From: Actinomyces sp.
GTDB taxonomy: Bacteria; Actinomycetota; Actinomycetes; Actinomycetales; Actinomycetaceae
Assembly (NCBI GenBank): GCA_012837655.1
Contig: DUQT01000157.1
Coordinates: forward strand, 1 to 5,682
Length of the DNA stretch: 5,682 nt
Direction: 5' to 3'
Shown here: piece after piece, positions 1 to 5,682 of the stretch
Numbering within the stretch: position 1 is the stretch's first letter
Layout: every line of letters begins with the position of its first letter
Made by a program: the position numbers and the translations under genes
The notes under the pieces: model-generated
What the model saw: only the letters and a program-made list of their open reading frames with translations
Databases searched by the model: none
What the model was told of the DNA's origin: nothing

Positions 1-165
1 ATTGCTGCATTTCTTCTAGAGCGTAAAGGGCTGACCGAGCCTATATCTGCTTTGGTGTTAGCATTATCTGATTTTCCGGCGAATGTTCCCCAATGTCATA
101 TTGGAGACATGGGGGTGCCAGAAAACTGGAAAGATCTTTCATTGTGGTCAAGACACCAAATGTAG
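1..165 (+). CDS. C-terminal end of a probable Abi_2 family (AbiD/AbiF-like) abortive-infection protein, partial
   Basis: The first reading frame is open from base 1 to a TAG at 163-165 and gives 54 residues; the start lies outside the window. The tail contains HIGDMGVPENW followed by DLSLW. Abi_2 (AbiD/AbiF) proteins typically end in a similar pattern: hydrophobic residues, then MGFP, a short gap, W, and a final 'LW'-like motif. If this is right, the protein belongs to a family of phage-resistance proteins, some of which act by abortive infection; the biochemical activity of the family is not settled. The gene runs in the same direction as the downstream genes but is separated from the catalase remnant by about 350 bases, so it is probably not in one operon with it. 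The assignment rests on a short C-terminal pattern recalled from the family, not on a conserved catalytic motif. An unrelated hypothetical protein remains possible. Confidence 0.42.
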   Translation: MAAFLLERKGLTEPISALVLALSDFPANVPQCHIGDMGVPENWKDLSLWSRHQM

Positions 166-414
166 GTTAAGAGTGTCTTGATAGGGCAGAGTAGCCTCAC
201 AGCGTTGTCAGACGTTAAAAGTCGCCAAGAATTCTGCAGTTGTTACGCTGGAAGCAAATTCCAGATTGATTTCGCGCGCTCCGAAAACCATTGTTTGGCC
301 TGTGCCCACGCGGATATGTGTAGCTCGAGGCAGTAGGGCCCGTTCTGTAGTTTCCCGCAACCGCACCTTTCATCTATGGCGCATCAAGCGTCCACGGGTT
401 ATCGTATATGAAAA
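166..414. other. Intergenic stretch with no convincing gene
   Basis: Between the end of the partial gene at 165 and the hairpin region upstream of the catalase remnant I see no recognisable coding region on the + strand, no tRNA-like cloverleaf and no clear terminator. On the - strand a small frame is open from a GTG at 366 down to a TGA at 208 (52 codons). It has no recognisable family and no obvious ribosome binding site, so I do not call it a gene. Confidence 0.5.
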
Positions 415-415
415 G

Positions 416-458
416 GTATAGATTTGAACGACTTTGGCGGTCGTGGCCAAATCTATAC
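416..458 (+). promoter_or_regulatory. Nested inverted repeat upstream of katA (operator or leader hairpin)
   Basis: GTATAGATTTG at 416-426 is the exact reverse complement of CAAATCTATAC at 448-458. Inside it, ACGAC (428-432) is complementary to GTCGT (440-444), leaving a 7-base loop. An alternative inner pairing, TTTGGC (433-438) with GCCAAA (446-451), would compete with the outer right arm. The element lies 56 bases upstream of the katA start codon. It could be a repressor operator, since an 11-bp perfect dyad is large enough for a dimer, or an RNA structure in the leader. No run of T follows, so it is a poor intrinsic terminator. Which protein would bind it cannot be told from the sequence. 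Confidence 0.5.
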
Positions 459-470
459 GTAGAACACGAA

Positions 471-495
471 AATCAAGGTTTTTGCCAACTTGATT
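471..495 (+). promoter_or_regulatory. Small inverted repeat immediately before the katA ribosome binding site
   Basis: AATCAAG (471-477) and CTTGATT (489-495) are perfect reverse complements. Allowing one bulged G, the stem extends by two pairs (TT with AA) to enclose a 6-base loop. It ends 6 bases before the Shine-Dalgarno sequence, so as RNA it could influence ribosome access, and as DNA it could be a second operator half-site. Function is inferred only from position. Confidence 0.35.
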
Positions 496-501
496 CACGA
501 G

Positions 502-507
502 AAGGAG
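502..507 (+). promoter_or_regulatory. Ribosome binding site of katA remnant
   Basis: AAGGAG lies 7 bases before the ATG at 515-517, which is good Shine-Dalgarno spacing. It identifies the original translation start of the catalase gene, although the frame opened by that ATG stops at TGA 575-577 because of a frameshift. Confidence 0.7.
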
Positions 508-514
508 AAAGACC

Positions 515-1967
515 ATGAATACCCACGGATTCGAAGATTCCATCGACAACGGAGACCGGCACTCCAGGCCAGTCTGACGCGCATTCTCTCTCGGTTGGAC
601 CTGACTGTCCGCTGCTGCTCCACGACGTAGAGCTAGTTCAGAAGCTCGCCCATTTCGACCGCGAGCGCGTTCCGGAGCGTAGCCCGCACGCTAAGGGCTA
701 AGGCGCCTTCGGCGAGTTCGAGGTAACCGGCGACGTCAGCAAGTACACAAAGGCGAAGTTCCTTCAGCCGGGTGCAAAGACCCGCATGATGGCTCGTTTC
801 TCCACCGTTGCCGGCGAGCTTGGCTCCCCGGACACGTGGCGCGACGTCCGCGGTTTCGCGCTGAAGTTCTACACCGAGGACGGAATTTTCGACATGGTCG
901 GAAACAACACCCCGGTGTTCTTCGTACGCGACCCGATGAAGTTCCCTGACTTCATTCACTCGCAGAAGCGCACCCCGGATTCCGGCCTGCGCTCCGTGAA
1001 CATGCAGTGGGATTTCTGGACACTTTCGCCCGAAACCGCACACCAGGTCGCCTACCTAATGGGCGATCGTGGCCTGCCGCGCACTTGGCGCAACATGAAC
1101 GGCTACTCCTCGCACACGTACATGTGGGTTAATGAGGACGGAGAGTGCTTCTGGGTCAAGTACCACTTCCTGACCGACCAGGGCGTCGAGAACATGACCA
1201 ACGAAGAGGCCGATAAGATGGCCGGTGAGGACTCAGACTTCCACCGCCGCGAGCTCTTCGAAGCGATCGAGCGTGGCGACTACCCGTCGTGGACGCTAAA
1301 GGTTCAGATCATGCCTTACGAGGATGCGAAGGACTGCCGCTTCAACCCGTTCGACCTAACCAAGACTTGGTCACAGAAGGACTATCCGCGTATCGAGGTT
1401 GGCCGCTTCACTCTGAAGGAGAACCCAACCAACCACTTCGCTGAAATCGAACAGGCAGCATTCTCGCCCTCGAATATGGTTCCGGGAACCGGAATCAGCC
1501 CCGACAAGATGCTCGTGGCACGTACGTTCTCCTACCCGGATGCGCAGCGCAACCGCATTGGTACGAACTACAACCAGCTGCCGGTGAACGCGCCGACCAA
1601 CCCGGTGAACTCCTACGATAAGGAGGGCGCAATGCAGTACCACCACTCGGGTGATGCGCCGGTTTACGCGCCGAACTCCTACGGTCGTGCGTACCAGGAT
1701 GAGGAAGGCCGCGTCGAAAACGGTTGGGAGTCCGACGGTGAAATGGTTCGCGCGGCGTACACGCTGCACTCCGAGGACGACGACTTCGGCCAGGCGCACA
1801 CCCTGGTCCGCGACGTTTTCAGCGACGAGGAACGCGCACGCCTAGTCGACACCCTTGTCGGCCAGATGCGTCAGCTGGACGACATCGTCCGCGAAAACTT
1901 CATCAAGTACTGGAAGAACATTGAAGAGGACGTGGCTGCCGCAGTTGTCGAAAAGTACAACGCGTAG
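515..1967 (+). pseudogene. katA: Haem catalase, disrupted by a frameshift and a nonsense codon
   Basis: This is a nearly full-length monofunctional haem catalase (hydrogen peroxide to water and oxygen, cytoplasmic), about 484 codons, in line with small-subunit catalases. The ATG at 515 with its ribosome binding site opens a frame reading MNTHGFEDSIDNGD, but the catalase frame continues one frame over from about 555 (TGTPGQSDAHSLSVG). A 2-base loss from an ACAC run would explain the shift. In the catalase frame the distal-histidine motif is present (FDRERVPERSPHAKG, His codon 687-689), then TAA at 699-701 interrupts it before GAFGEFEV. The rest is clean to TAG 1965-1967: RFSTVAGE, the distal Asn motif GNNTPVFF (codons near 900-923), and the proximal haem-ligand Tyr (codon 1533-1535) in RTFSYPDAQRNRIG. 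Translation from ATG 786 would give 393 residues but would lack the catalytic histidine and has no clear ribosome binding site. The long intact 3' part suggests recent inactivation, unless the lesions are sequencing errors. Confidence 0.88.
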
Positions 1968-2026
1968 CTCGCGCTTCGAGTCTGTGACGCAGATTTATTA
2001 ACTGGCACGTATTACGCGCGCAAGAG

Positions 2027-2060
2027 CCCCCACGTTCAGTAAACAAGCTGAGCGTGGGGG
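2027..2060 (+). terminator. Strong hairpin after the catalase gene, probable terminator
   Basis: CCCCCACGTTCAG (2027-2039) pairs with CTGAGCGTGGGGG (2048-2060): 13 pairs, one of them a G-U in RNA, with an 8-base loop. It sits 60 bases after the katA stop codon. The downstream T-stretch is short (ATTTCC), so termination may be imperfect. The stem ends 6 bases before the earliest possible ATG of the mcrB frame (2067), so it separates the two transcription units and argues for a later mcrB start. Confidence 0.7.
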
Positions 2061-2061
2061 A

Positions 2062-2089
2062 TTTCCATGCCATCGAGGGTTTTCATAAT
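2062..2089 (+). promoter_or_regulatory. Possible promoter of mcrBC
   Basis: CATAAT at 2084-2089 matches the -10 consensus at 5 of 6 bases. TTTCCA at 2062-2067 matches the -35 consensus at 4 of 6, with a 16-base spacer. Transcription would start near 2096, after the terminator hairpin and upstream of the ATG codons at 2112 and 2121. The call rests on weak consensus matches plus the logic that a gene just after a terminator needs its own promoter. Confidence 0.28.
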
Positions 2090-2120
2090 TCGAAGCTGCG
2101 ATCAACGTACGATGGGTTTC

Positions 2121-4295
2121 ATGACCAACGACGCTACGCAGTACACCTGGACGGCTTTCTATTCAGAGTTTGCAGATAGGTTGCTTGACTTTAAAGAGGA
2201 TCGGCAGGCGCTCATATCTGCAGTTCAAAGTGTGTTCCGAGATATTGGAATAAAGTTGCCGAAACTCGAGGTGGACGGTGTTCCTACTGACATTGACCCG
2301 TTCACGGTCATTGGCCTGTTCAACAAGGGTATTACTAGAGCGAACAGAAAGAAGATCGTCGCTGAGCTTGCATCAAAGCTGAGGATTGTGGCGCCGGAGC
2401 CCGATGATTTTCTGGGTGTGCCGTTGTTGAATAACCTGAACGCGACATTCTATGCCTTCTCTGATAATCCAAAACGCGGGGCAGGAGACATAGACAGACT
2501 CTGGGACGTGTTCAAAACCGCGCTTGCGTATTCCGATGATCCCAACGCGACCAGTAGGGCCGCATTTTCTGCGGCCTACGATTCGGTCCTGCACCAACCG
2601 GGACTGAAGTGGAAGATCACTCAGGGACTGTTCTGGGTTCGTCCGTTTACGTTTTTGAATCTTGACTCAAGGAATCGTTGGTTCCTTGAACAGCCCGGGA
2701 CCATGTCCACAAATGTCGTGCAGACACTGAAACCGTTGAAAGAAGCTCCAGAATCCAGTGTTTACCTAAGCCTTTGCAACGAAGTCCGTGAAGAACTGCG
2801 GTCTGGAAAATACGAATACCAAAACTTTCCCGAGCTTTCTGCTAAGGCCTGGAAAGTATCCACGGAGGTTAACGAGCAGAAAAAGGCGAAGGAGAAAGCG
2901 GCACAAGAACAGGCTTTGGGTGACGCTGATGTTGATACTGTCAGCTATTGGCTCTATGCGCCCGGTACGGATGCTTCGCAGTGGGATGCCTTCTACAGTC
3001 GCGGCATCATGGCCATAGGGTGGCCCAAACTTGGTGACTTGTCCTTATTTGAAAACAAGGAGGACATTCGCTTAAGACTGCAAGAAATCTATGGCGATGA
3101 ATCCTCCTACAAGAATTCCGCCCATGCTACCTGGCAGTTTTCCCGAGAAATTAAGCCGGGTGACGTCGTTTTTGCAAAGCGTGGATCCACCGAGATCGTA
3201 GGCCGAGGTGTTGTAAAGGGCGATTATTCATTCGATTCTGGAGCTGGAGAGTACCCACATATTCGTGACGTTGAATGGAAAGAGCGTGGAGCGTGGCACA
3301 CGCGGGATCAACTTGTGAGGAAGACGCTCACCGAGATTACTGACTACCCGGATTTGATATCCGAACTTGAATCCCTTGTGGGTACTGCAGAAGAACAGAT
3401 CGATGAGGTCGAAGAACGCCAGGTTGAGTATCCCGAATACTCCAAGGAGGATTTCCTCGACGAGGTCTACATGGATGATGACGCTTACGACACCCTGACA
3501 GGCGTATTGGTCTCTAAGAAGAACCTCATCTTGCAAGGAGCTCCAGGCGTTGGAAAAACCTTCATTGCAAAGCGCCTCGCGTACTCAAATATGGGGCTAA
3601 AGGACGTGAGCCGCGTTCAGATGGTTCAGTTCCACCAAAGCTATTCATACGAAGATTTCATCGAAGGCTACCGGCCAAGTGGCGCGGGCTTCGAGTTGGA
3701 AAAAGGAGCGTTCTACACATTTTGCAAACGCGCCCAGGACGATGAAGAAAACGACTACTTTTTCGTGATCGATGAGATCAACCGGGGCAACATCTCCAGG
3801 ATTTTCGGTGAGCTATTGATGCTGATCGAAAGCGACAAGCGGGGCCCGAACAATAAGCTCCAACTGCTCTACTCAGGCGAGAAGTTCTACGTCCCAAGAA
3901 ACGTGTACATAATCGGAATGATGAACACAGCCGACCGCTCGCTCGCAATGCTCGACTACGCAATGCGTAGACGTTTCGCCTTTTTCGACCTTAAACCTGC
4001 ATTCGATAGTGCGGGATTCAAGGCATACCGCCGCGGCCTCAATAATGAAAAATTCGACGCGCTTGTGCGCACAGTGGAACGACTGAATATTGATATTTCC
4101 GAGGACGATTCGCTAGGGGATGGATTCTGCATTGGACACAGCTACTTCACCGGAATGGAGCCGAACGACGTAGCGGAAGCAAAGCTTGCTGCAATCGTCA
4201 ACTACGAAATAGTGCCAATGCTCAAAGAATATTGGTTTGACGATTCGCAGAAGGCGCGTGAGTGGGCCGACCGTTTACGCGATTCAATCAGATGA
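2121..4295 (+). CDS. mcrB: McrB-type GTPase subunit of a type IV restriction system, with EVE domain
   Basis: Motor and recognition subunit of a modification-dependent restriction enzyme; it should form an AAA+ ring that hydrolyses GTP and drives the McrC nuclease. From the ATG at 2121 it has 724 residues. Residues 1-230 are a helical N-terminal region with WTAFYSEFADRLLDFKEDR and GLFWVRPFTFLNLDSRNRWF, as in Gram-positive McrB homologues. A charged Lys/Glu-rich linker lies near 249-266. An EVE (PUA-like) domain spans about 274-415, starting YWLYAPGTDASQWDAFYSRG; this fold binds modified bases in related proteins. The AAA+ domain follows: Walker A GAPGVGKT (473-480), FHQSYSYEDFIEGYRP, Walker B VIDEINRG with acidic pair 551-552, the GTP-type signature MNTADRS (601-607) and the RRRF arginines (616-618). 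All motor motifs are intact. The frame is open from ATG 2067, but that start abuts the terminator stem; homology favours 2121, although its ribosome binding site is weak. It is coupled to mcrC by a 4-base overlap. The exact modification recognised is unknown. Confidence 0.93.
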   Translation: MTNDATQYTWTAFYSEFADRLLDFKEDRQALISAVQSVFRDIGIKLPKLEVDGVPTDIDPFTVIGLFNKGITRANRKKIVAELASKLRIVAPEPDDFLGVPLLNNLNATFYAFSDNPKRGAGDIDRLWDVFKTALAYSDDPNATSRAAFSAAYDSVLHQPGLKWKITQGLFWVRPFTFLNLDSRNRWFLEQPGTMSTNVVQTLKPLKEAPESSVYLSLCNEVREELRSGKYEYQNFPELSAKAWKVSTEVNEQKKAKEKAAQEQALGDADVDTVSYWLYAPGTDASQWDAFYSRGIMAIGWPKLGDLSLFENKEDIRLRLQEIYGDESSYKNSAHATWQFSREIKPGDVVFAKRGSTEIVGRGVVKGDYSFDSGAGEYPHIRDVEWKERGAWHTRDQLVRKTLTEITDYPDLISELESLVGTAEEQIDEVEERQVEYPEYSKEDFLDEVYMDDDAYDTLTGVLVSKKNLILQGAPGVGKTFIAKRLAYSNMGLKDVSRVQMVQFHQSYSYEDFIEGYRPSGAGFELEKGAFYTFCKRAQDDEENDYFFVIDEINRGNISRIFGELLMLIESDKRGPNNKLQLLYSGEKFYVPRNVYIIGMMNTADRSLAMLDYAMRRRFAFFDLKPAFDSAGFKAYRRGLNNEKFDALVRTVERLNIDISEDDSLGDGFCIGHSYFTGMEPNDVAEAKLAAIVNYEIVPMLKEYWFDDSQKAREWADRLRDSIR

Positions 4296-5380
4296 TCCGA
4301 ATCCAAAACATCTTTCACATGCTCGTGTACGCGTTTTCTGTGCTCAACGAGCAGGGATATCGCGACGTCGCTGTCGAAGAATTTGAAAATACGGGCGACC
4401 TGTATGCGGCGATCCTGGAACGCGGTATCGAAAGCCAGGTCAAACGTGGATTGGGTAGAGAATACCGCTCGCGGACACAGGCGCTTTCATCCCTGCGCGG
4501 CAAGGTCAACATGAGCGAGTCGTTGAAGTCCCAAGCCATTCTGCGTCGCCAACTCGTCTGCTCTTACGACGAGTTCACCGTTGACTCGCAGATGAATCGG
4601 ATTCTGAAGGCGACAGTTCAGGTGCTCCTGCGTTCGGAAATCTCGAAGACTCGCAAGAAGAAGCTGAAAAGTCTCATGGTCTACTTCGCGGAAGTGAAGC
4701 CGGTGGACTTGCGTCTTGTGGATTGGCAGTTTCGGTACGATCGCAATAATCGCACCTATCGAATGCTGATGGCTATATGTTGGCTCATTTCGAAAGGACT
4801 GCTTCAAACACAGGATGATGGTTCTACGCGCCTAATGGATTTCCTCGATGACCAGAGCATGTTCCGCCTCTACGAGAAGTTCCTGCTCGAGTACTACCGC
4901 AAAGAACACCCACAAATCACAGCAACAGCAAGCTACATCAACTGGGCGCTTGACGATGGGGTCGATGACGACCTGCCGATCATGAAGAGTGACATCATGC
5001 TTTCGCGCGGCGATGACGTCCTCATTATTGACGCGAAATACTACACGCGAACCATGCAGCAGCAGTTCGGAAACCGCACCTTGCATTCAGGGAACCTGTA
5101 CCAGATTTTCACGTATGTGAAGAATAAGGAGGCCGAGTTGTCGCGTGACGGTGCGGAGGGTACGGTCTCGGGAATGCTGCTCTATGCCAAGACGGATGAG
5201 GACGTCCAGCCAGATAGTGTCTTCCAGATGAGTGGCAACCGTATCAGTGTGCAGACGCTGGACTTGAACCTGCCCTTTGCTGAGATTCGCAATCAGCTGG
5301 ACGCGATCGTTGACACCCATTTTGGGTCGACGGGTCTTTGGTCAGAAACGATCGCGGGGCGAAAAGGAAAAGGGCTGTAA
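4292..5380 (+). CDS. mcrC: McrC nuclease subunit of the type IV restriction system
   Basis: Endonuclease partner of McrB; it should dock on the McrB ring, stimulate GTP hydrolysis and cleave DNA carrying modified cytosines or other modified bases. It has 362 residues, close to E. coli McrC. I chose the ATG at 4292 because it overlaps the mcrB stop as ATGA and gives the family start MIRIQNIFHMLVYAF. A GTG at 4262 would add ten residues buried in mcrB. The N-terminal McrB-contacting region includes EEFENTGDLYAAIL and KRGLGREY. The C-terminal PD-(D/E)xK nuclease core is intact: Asp234 in SDIMLS, then Asp247 and Lys249 in LIIDAKYY, followed by the QIFTY motif at 271-275. Nothing suggests inactivation. 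The gene is the second of a two-gene operon and probably depends on translation of mcrB. No clear T-rich terminator follows the stop. Confidence 0.93.
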   Translation: MIRIQNIFHMLVYAFSVLNEQGYRDVAVEEFENTGDLYAAILERGIESQVKRGLGREYRSRTQALSSLRGKVNMSESLKSQAILRRQLVCSYDEFTVDSQMNRILKATVQVLLRSEISKTRKKKLKSLMVYFAEVKPVDLRLVDWQFRYDRNNRTYRMLMAICWLISKGLLQTQDDGSTRLMDFLDDQSMFRLYEKFLLEYYRKEHPQITATASYINWALDDGVDDDLPIMKSDIMLSRGDDVLIIDAKYYTRTMQQQFGNRTLHSGNLYQIFTYVKNKEAELSRDGAEGTVSGMLLYAKTDEDVQPDSVFQMSGNRISVQTLDLNLPFAEIRNQLDAIVDTHFGSTGLWSETIAGRKGKGL

Positions 5381-5423
5381 TCGCCATTCATGCCAAAATT
5401 TGTGGTGAAATCGGAAGTCGGGC

Positions 5424-5493
5424 GAACATAACACTCAACATAACACTCAACATAACCATGTGGGAAGTAAGTGTTATGTTATGTGTTATGTTC
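5424..5493. repeat. Large imperfect palindrome built from five 8-mer copies on a 12-bp lattice
   Basis: The 24-base arm at 5424-5447 and the arm at 5470-5493 are reverse complements at 22 of 24 positions, around a 22-base centre. The basic unit AACATAAC occurs forward at 5425, 5437 and 5449 and reversed (GTTATGTT) at 5473 and 5485. All five starts are spaced by 12 or 24 bases; the lattice position at 5461 is empty. It begins 44 bases after the mcrC stop codon. Regular spacing in both orientations suggests cooperative binding by a small DNA-binding protein, as in operators or partition-type sites. As RNA it would form a long AU-rich hairpin, but no T-run follows. There is no clear transposon end or target duplication. 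Confidence 0.75.
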
Positions 5494-5526
5494 ACGCCAG
5501 GCGACGTCGTTTCGATTGGCATTTTC

Positions 5527-5682
5527 TTGCTTTTTCAAAGATGGCTTCCCATCGCACGTTTGTTTGATGGGCAAGGCCGTTGGTTACTCGGTAGTAGAAG
5601 ATCCTGTCGAAGGGTTCACTTCCACGGTTGAAGTTAACCAGGCTGATGGTGCTTACCAAGTTCTAGTAACAAACACGCAGGG
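5527..5682 (+). pseudogene. Fragment of a Cna_B-domain surface protein (adhesin or pilin-like), 5' truncated, runs off window
   Basis: From 5567 the frame reads GKAVGYSVVEDPVEGF followed by TSTVEV and ending VTNTQ at the window edge. This is the typical end of a Cna_B repeat domain (Y-S-V-x-E-D-x-V-E-G-F/Y ... V-T-N-T), a beta-sandwich module found in cell-wall-anchored adhesins and sortase-assembled pili of Gram-positive bacteria. Just upstream, in the neighbouring frame (5536-5571), FQRWLPIARLFDG looks like the preceding strand of the same domain. Removing one G from the GGG at 5569-5571 would join the two as FDGKAVGYSVV. No start codon with a ribosome binding site, signal peptide or earlier domain is visible, so this appears to be a 5'-truncated, frameshifted remnant. 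The continuation outside the window could still carry further domains and an LPXTG anchor. Confidence 0.55.

Noticed and set aside
208..366. Minus-strand open frame of 52 codons starting with GTG at 366, in the gap upstream of katA
   Set aside because: No recognisable family, no visible ribosome binding site or promoter, and a length readily reached by chance; kept only as a note on the gap.
1371..1799. Long minus-strand open frame opposite katA
   Set aside because: Shadow frame produced by GC-rich codon bias in the catalase gene; no motifs and no start signals.
786..1967. Functional 393-residue catalase starting at ATG 786
   Set aside because: It lacks the N-terminal arm and the essential distal histidine (codon 687-689), has no clear ribosome binding site, and the coding similarity continues upstream through the TAA to the true start region; it is better described as part of a pseudogene.
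4262..4291. GTG at 4262 as the mcrC start
   Set aside because: It would add ten residues encoded within mcrB with no family similarity; the ATG at 4292 gives the typical McrC beginning and a standard ATGA coupling overlap.
5424..5493. CRISPR array or intrinsic terminator
   Set aside because: Units are only 8-12 bases with no unique spacers, so not CRISPR. The palindrome is AT-rich and followed by TTCACGCC rather than a T-run, so it is a poor intrinsic terminator.
5338..5631. 97-codon open frame overlapping the end of mcrC and running through the palindrome
   Set aside because: Its start lies inside mcrC, its middle is only translated repeat sequence, and its end is the wrong frame of the Cna_B domain; only the short 5536-5571 part is likely to reflect ancestral coding.

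Overview
The window reads as bacterial DNA, most likely from a Gram-positive actinobacterium. The evidence is a GC-rich catalase remnant whose sequence resembles the corynebacterial/actinomycete KatA group, GC-ending codons in that gene, and a fragment of a Cna_B-type surface protein at the right edge. A catalase-negative member of the Actinomycetaceae would fit a dead katA, but that placement is inference only.

Layout, left to right, with all main genes on the + strand. Positions 1-165 hold the C-terminal 54 codons of a gene that starts outside the window; its ending resembles Abi_2 (AbiD/AbiF-like) abortive-infection proteins. Positions 166-414 hold no convincing gene. Positions 416-495 hold two inverted repeats, the first with a nested inner stem, just upstream of a good ribosome binding site and ATG. 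Positions 515-1967 are a nearly full-length haem catalase gene broken by a frameshift near codon 14 and an in-frame TAA at 699-701, right after the distal-histidine motif. A strong hairpin (2027-2060) follows it.

Positions 2121-4295 and 4292-5380 are a type IV, modification-dependent restriction system, McrB and McrC, translationally coupled through an ATGA overlap. McrB has an N-terminal helical region, an EVE (PUA-like) domain suited to reading modified bases, and a GTPase-type AAA+ motor with the MNTAD signature. McrC carries a PD-(D/E)xK nuclease core. Together they should recognise modified DNA (EVE domain), translocate using GTP (McrB ring) and cut (McrC). With the Abi-like tail this suggests a defence island around a decaying housekeeping gene.

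Downstream of mcrC, 5424-5493 is the most unusual element. Five copies of an 8-mer (three forward, two reversed) lie on a 12-bp lattice and form a large palindrome with 22 of 24 arm positions matching. It is followed by a 5'-truncated and probably frameshifted Cna_B adhesin fragment that runs off the window. The palindrome looks like an operator or other protein-binding site, possibly left at a recombination seam, and nothing annotated explains it.
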